A DNA stretch of 64,000 nucleotides from Ctenosaura bakeri. Its lineage: Eukaryota > Chordata > Lepidosauria > Squamata > Iguanidae. Within the stretch, counting starts at the first letter, position 1, and each line of letters begins with the position of its first letter. The notes beneath the pieces are model-generated. The model was given only the letters and a program-made list of their open reading frames with translations. It was not told the origin of the DNA and did no database searches. A program made the translations under genes and the position numbers. Positions 60,346 to 64,000 of this stretch are shown one piece after another. Location of the stretch: assembly GCA_948474755.1 (NCBI GenBank), contig CAOLHI010001024.1:372001-436000 (forward strand), given 5' to 3'.

Positions 60346-61435
60346 ACAGGAGGATGCATGATTCAGGGACATTAAGATTATAGCATAATGAGTGATAACA
60401 AGATTCATTTTGAGGTATGTTTAGATGCGTTTTGCATTGTAGGCCAGTATTTGATTAAATCTGGCTATTTCTAAAGGTAGCTGATTTTGTTACTTCTGAA
60501 TCGTCACTTAAAAGACCTCTGCAACTAAATTGGTAATTAAAGTACTTCGGGTGTAACTAATTACTTTTGAAAGTGACTTTACAGAATCTGGAATATTGGG
60601 ATTTTCTTTGTGTTCTTTTAGGGCAAAGAGCAGTTTGGGAAAGATTTGCAGGGAAAAGGGTTAAACACTTGCCCCCAGCTTCAGCTCCTGATCTGAAAAT
60701 ATCCCACTCCTAGACCCCCACCCAGGGCTGGTATTAATAGATTTTACAAAGATGTGGCAGATCATCCTTACAGCTATCATGTGTTCACTTAAATTTGACC
60801 CTCAGGCTGCCCTCTCCACTAAGTTGGCTCAAACTGCTGAAAAGCTGGTACTTAACTTTGTTCAGTTACAGAAAAAATGCCAGCCAGATAAGAAGAAAAC
60901 TGAAGGACACCACCCTTGCTTGTTGCTACAAATTAGTTTGTGTGGTGCAGGCTTCCAAAGGACAGTCTCGTTTGCATGAGAAAACTCCCCCATCCCCTTC
61001 TGCTTCCCACCAGCCAAAGTCAAACATTATTACTTCCTTAAATACCAGATGACACTGCTTTGAGAAGACAGGAAACCAAACTTTCTGTTTTCTTGCCAAA
61101 CAGCCTCATCAATTTCACATGTGGATATAGGGCTAATCTAACCTAAGGGCACTTTATGTCTTTATGTGGGTGATTATGCCTAGACTTACTCTCTTCTAAG
61201 AAAAAACACAGAAAAAAGTATCAGAAAAGAATATTAAGAAGCTGGAAAAGTCCTGCACGTTTCTATAGGGCTAGGACAAAGGGCATTTCTTCTCACTTAT
61301 CAAGGGTCTGTTTCTCAGTCTTCACTGAAAAGAAGTTCATGGTATTCCCTACAGCAGCTGGAGCACTGAAAGTGATAGGTATTAAATAGTAATTTTGGAA
61401 ATATGATGGCAATTTCATATACATAAGGTCAGATG
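60346..61435. other. Non-coding stretch
   Basis: No gene is supported. Overlapping plus-strand frames at 60752-61052 have no recognisable product. Confidence 0.4.
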
Positions 61436-61495
61436 TTGTAGGTGTGTGCTTTCAAGTCAACTCCAGCTGAAGTTTTCTGGCATAGCTTTTAAGAG
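61436..61495 (-). mobile_element. Sauria SINE / Bov-B tail remnant (minus strand)
   Basis: The phrase gttgtaggtgtgtgctttca followed by agtcaactccagctgaag is the inverted Bov-B-like tail. It is too short to tell SINE from LINE. Confidence 0.5.
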
Positions 61496-61570
61496 GTCAC
61501 CTCTGTGCCACCATGAGGCAGTGATGTAGCACTTTATGGAGGAACTTAAATGCAGCAAGGGAATAATTGA

Positions 61571-61963
61571 ATGAAGAGAGCTAACCAGAAGAAGACCAAT
61601 GCATTTGAAATGTGGTGCTGGATGAGAGTTCTTCAGATACCATGGATTGCTAAAAAGATAAATTCATGGGTTTTAGAGCAAATCCGACCTGAATTCTTAC
61701 TCGAAAGTAAGATGATTAAACTGAGGCTTTTGTGCTTTGGACGTATCATGAGATGACGTGATTCACCAGAACTGCACAACAAACTGGAAGGGGATAGAAA
61801 AAGAGGAAGATTGTATTAGAGGTAGATTTATTCAATCATGGAAGTTGCTGCCCTGAGCTTGTGAGACTTGAATTGGACAGGGACCAATTTGGACTTTTAG
61901 AAGGGTCTCATTCATAGGTTCACCATAAGTCAAAATTGATACGACAGCAAAGAACAACAAAGG
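61571..61963 (+). pseudogene. Bov-B/RTE LINE, ORF2 C-terminus and 3' end
   Basis: A 61-codon frame reads KKTNAFEMWCWMRVLQIPW, then IAKKINSWVLEQ, ending LLCFGRIMR. This matches the order of the conserved 'DAFEMWCWRRMLRIPWT ... FGHIMR' end of RTE/Bov-B reverse transcriptase. After a stop, the non-coding 3' part (gaaggggatagaaaaagagg, then gttcaccataagtcaaaatt) ends in gatacgacagcaaagaacaa, the tail shared with the SINEs. It is 5'-truncated, as is usual for LINE copies, and not functional. Confidence 0.82.
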
Positions 61964-62084
61964 GGATATATGAGAAGTTCTAAGACAAAGTGAATTCTGA
62001 TGCTTTTAAATGGTAAAAAGAAAAAGGAATAGATATGTCTTCTGAAGCAATAATATGTCCATGTTTTATATTGCTTGTTGTTGT
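61964..62084. other. Short spacer
   Basis: Nothing recognisable. Confidence 0.3.
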
Positions 62085-62238
62085 TATGAGTCTTTAAGTC
62101 AACTTTAATTTATGGCAACCCGATCTGAGTATTTTCTTGTTAACCAGTGGCTAAGGTAGGATTCAAACCTTGGAATCTCAAGAGTCCTAGAGTTCAGAGT
62201 CCAACATTCAAACACCAATACTACATTAGCTCTTTTCA
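62085..62238 (-). mobile_element. Sauria-type SINE (minus strand)
   Basis: On the plus strand it reads gttgttgttatgagtcttta, agtcaactttaatttatggc, then aggattcaaaccttggaatc and tcagagtccaacattcaaac. It is the inverted tail-to-head order, with an internal deletion. Confidence 0.75.
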
Positions 62239-62786
62239 CTCAGTTTAATGAACATTATGGGATTAATTTAATTCATTGTTAGTTACAAGTTAGTGATAAA
62301 TTTGCTTTAAATTAAAAAAACAAAATAACTAAAAATGCCCCCAAAATGGCCAAGTCTCTCCAAATTACACTCAAAGTATTAAATTAAAGTGAAATGTTGT
62401 TACTCAAACCATTAATGTCATTGATGTTAAAATGATTAAGGTAACTACTTCCAAAATCATAGCTAAGTGTTATACCTAATGAATTATGGTAAAAAAAAGT
62501 TTTTAATTAATTAATTCTAAGCTCTGTTTAAAATAGTATAATCAAGGATTGGTTCTGTAGTTTTGTTTTGTTTTTAAAAATTCTTAGCATTTATACTGAC
62601 TAATTCTTCCACTTCATATGGAAGATTATGTAGTCCAATATGCTGTTTTCAGAAGAAGCATAATTATCACTTGTGTAAACAATGAATGGGATCATAAGGA
62701 TGCAACTACCTATAGAATGGTGAATACCTTTAAAAAAAGAATAGAGATGTCTATATGGAAGGCAGAAAGTGATAGATAAATGTTTC
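62239..62786. other. AT-rich non-coding stretch
   Basis: No gene or clear repeat is seen. Confidence 0.4.
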
Positions 62787-63214
62787 TGTCATGCCCTGCT
62801 TCCAGAGCATGGATTCTGACTCACAGTCTGAACCAGAGGGCATGCCAGAGACTGAAACAGGGGGCATGCCAGGACCTGCTGTACGAAGAGAGGTTACAGT
62901 GCCACAAACAGAACAGGGGGCGGTGCCAGCTCCAACAGAGAGTCCTGCCTCTTCAGATATAGAAGAACACTTACCTATACCCAGCTTTGCAGACCACAGG
63001 CAGCAAAGAGAGACCTAGTGTCGCTATCTCAGAATTTATAACCAGCAATAATCAATCAAGTCACAGCTGTGCTAGGCTTCAGACCTATTTAGCTGATGTC
63101 CCTTCCTTCCAGGAGTTGTCAGAGCTTATCTGATCTTCTACCTTGCTGGATGTCTTGATGAATGCTTGGATTGACCTTGGACATTCCCTTTCTGTGGAAC
63201 CCTGTCAGACTTGG
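62787..63214 (+). repeat. LTR-like block, unit 1
   Basis: It starts TGTCATGCCCTGC and continues with a GA-rich, acidic-coding-looking segment (gattctgactcacagtctga). The same start word and a similar follow-on occur 428 bp later. Two frames here are low-complexity and overlap one another, so I do not call a protein. A TG start fits an LTR but no matching CA end or target duplication was established. Confidence 0.4.
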
Positions 63215-63890
63215 TGTCATGCCCTGCCATGGAGATCCTGGCAGTGAAGGGGAGGATTCTGAATCTGAGGCAGAAGTTTCTCCAGAGGCAGGAGTTTCCC
63301 CAGAAGCTTTCTCAGGAGAAGATAACAAGCAACAGTAGGGGCCTAAGCAAGGGGAACAAATATCAGAGGATAAGATAACAGAGATGCTTACTGTGCAAGA
63401 GAGACAACGTCAGAGAGAGGAGCTGTGCCACTCAGCATGTTTAAATAACAAATGAGCCCTAATGAAGGAACACTTGTGGTGACAGCATCAGTAGATAACA
63501 GGCTTTCAGCTGGTGCTTTCCTTTCAGGGTCAGCACCTGATTTTTACAGTTGTGGAAGCCCTGTGCTGCGTTGTCTTCTATCTGGGCTACCTTGAACCTC
63601 TGCCTGTTTGACTACGACCTGGATTTGCCCTTTGGATTTGTTTGCTTTGGAACCTAAACTCTGTTTGGACATTTTTCCTGCTTTTGCCTTGTGAGGAAGC
63701 CCTGTTCTGCTGTTTGGTGATTGTCTGCTCTGCCCTGGACATGATACTTTGTTTATGTTGGATTTTATTTATGACTCTGTGCTTGCTGCTTGGAAGTAAG
63801 TAGCAAGCTGGGAATTATTCAGTTTCTTTTGTTTGTTTTATCAGCTGTGCTGGGACTGAGATAGGACAGTTTCTGTAAATAAATAAATCA
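63215..63890 (+). repeat. LTR-like block, unit 2
   Basis: It starts TGTCATGCCCTGC, followed by gaggattctgaatctgaggc, related to unit 1. The right part is rich in ctgcctgtttgactacgacc-type text and ends with an AATAAA-like run (gtaaataaataaatcaccaa). A polyadenylation-like end and TG start suggest an LTR retrotransposon or similar retroelement. Confidence 0.4.
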
Positions 63891-63931
63891 CCAACAACAT
63901 GAGAATTGAAATGATAGAGGTCTAGGTTCAA

Positions 63932-64000
63932 GAGCCAGCATGGTGTAGTGGTTTGAGTGTTGGACTATGACCCTGCTTGATTCCCTGCTTGGCCATGGAA
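63932..64000 (+). mobile_element. Sauria-type SINE, cut by the window edge
   Basis: The tRNA-like head is well kept: agccagcatggtgtagtggt, then ttgagtgttggactatgacc and cttggccatggaa. The middle and tail lie beyond the window. Confidence 0.8.

Noticed and set aside
62780..63018. Two overlapping acidic frames at the start of the LTR-like block
   Set aside because: Low-complexity, out of frame with each other and inside a repeat-like unit.

Overview
This window reads as nuclear DNA of a squamate reptile, probably an iguanian-type lizard, although the species cannot be fixed from sequence alone. The main evidence is the repeat content. There are at least a dozen tRNA-headed SINE copies with a Bov-B-like 3' tail (the Sauria SINE plan), two 3'-terminal fragments of a Bov-B/RTE LINE, CR1 LINE fragments, a SPIN-type hAT transposon, Tigger/mariner-type MITEs and many simple repeats. 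No bacterial gene organisation is present. Nearly all open frames are short and fall in repeats or non-coding DNA, and no complete protein-coding gene can be supported.

Layout. Positions 1-5.1 kb are AT-rich with a Tigger-type MITE (1156-1650), which itself carries a 34-bp insertion. From 5.1 to 7.8 kb lies the best candidate for a real gene. It has a CpG-rich promoter-like tract at about 6.8-7.7 kb, a minus-strand TATA-like box (7142-7148), a strong minus-strand splice donor ending a putative first exon at 6864, and a possible 39-nt exon at 5081-5119; the gene is not identified. A 793-bp SPIN-like hAT with a perfect 8-bp target duplication sits at 8741-9533. From 10 to 20 kb is mostly AT-rich DNA with SINEs and palindromic MITEs. 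From 20.2 to 26.7 kb CpG-rich patches recur and a 113-bp sequence is present twice (22394-22506 and 23124-23233), which looks like the neighbourhood of a gene promoter. From 27 to 64 kb is repeat-rich DNA with Tigger-type MITEs, Sauria SINEs, CR1 and Bov-B fragments, a probable retroviral LTR (about 56.85-57.74 kb) and an LTR-like block near the right edge.

The most striking component is a family of palindromic MITEs ending in GGCCATTTCCGCAC. About thirteen copies or pieces are visible. Eight copies have matching 3-bp target duplications, and sizes run from 34 to 456 bp. In several copies the two arms share variants that other copies lack, so each element is more symmetrical than the family as a whole. 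Termini and 3-bp duplications fit a PIF/Harbinger-like non-autonomous family, but no transposase gene lies in the window. The transposon families appear to have acted in layers: Tigger-type and SPIN copies were in place before the palindromic elements inserted into them, and the SINEs depend on Bov-B for their shared tail.
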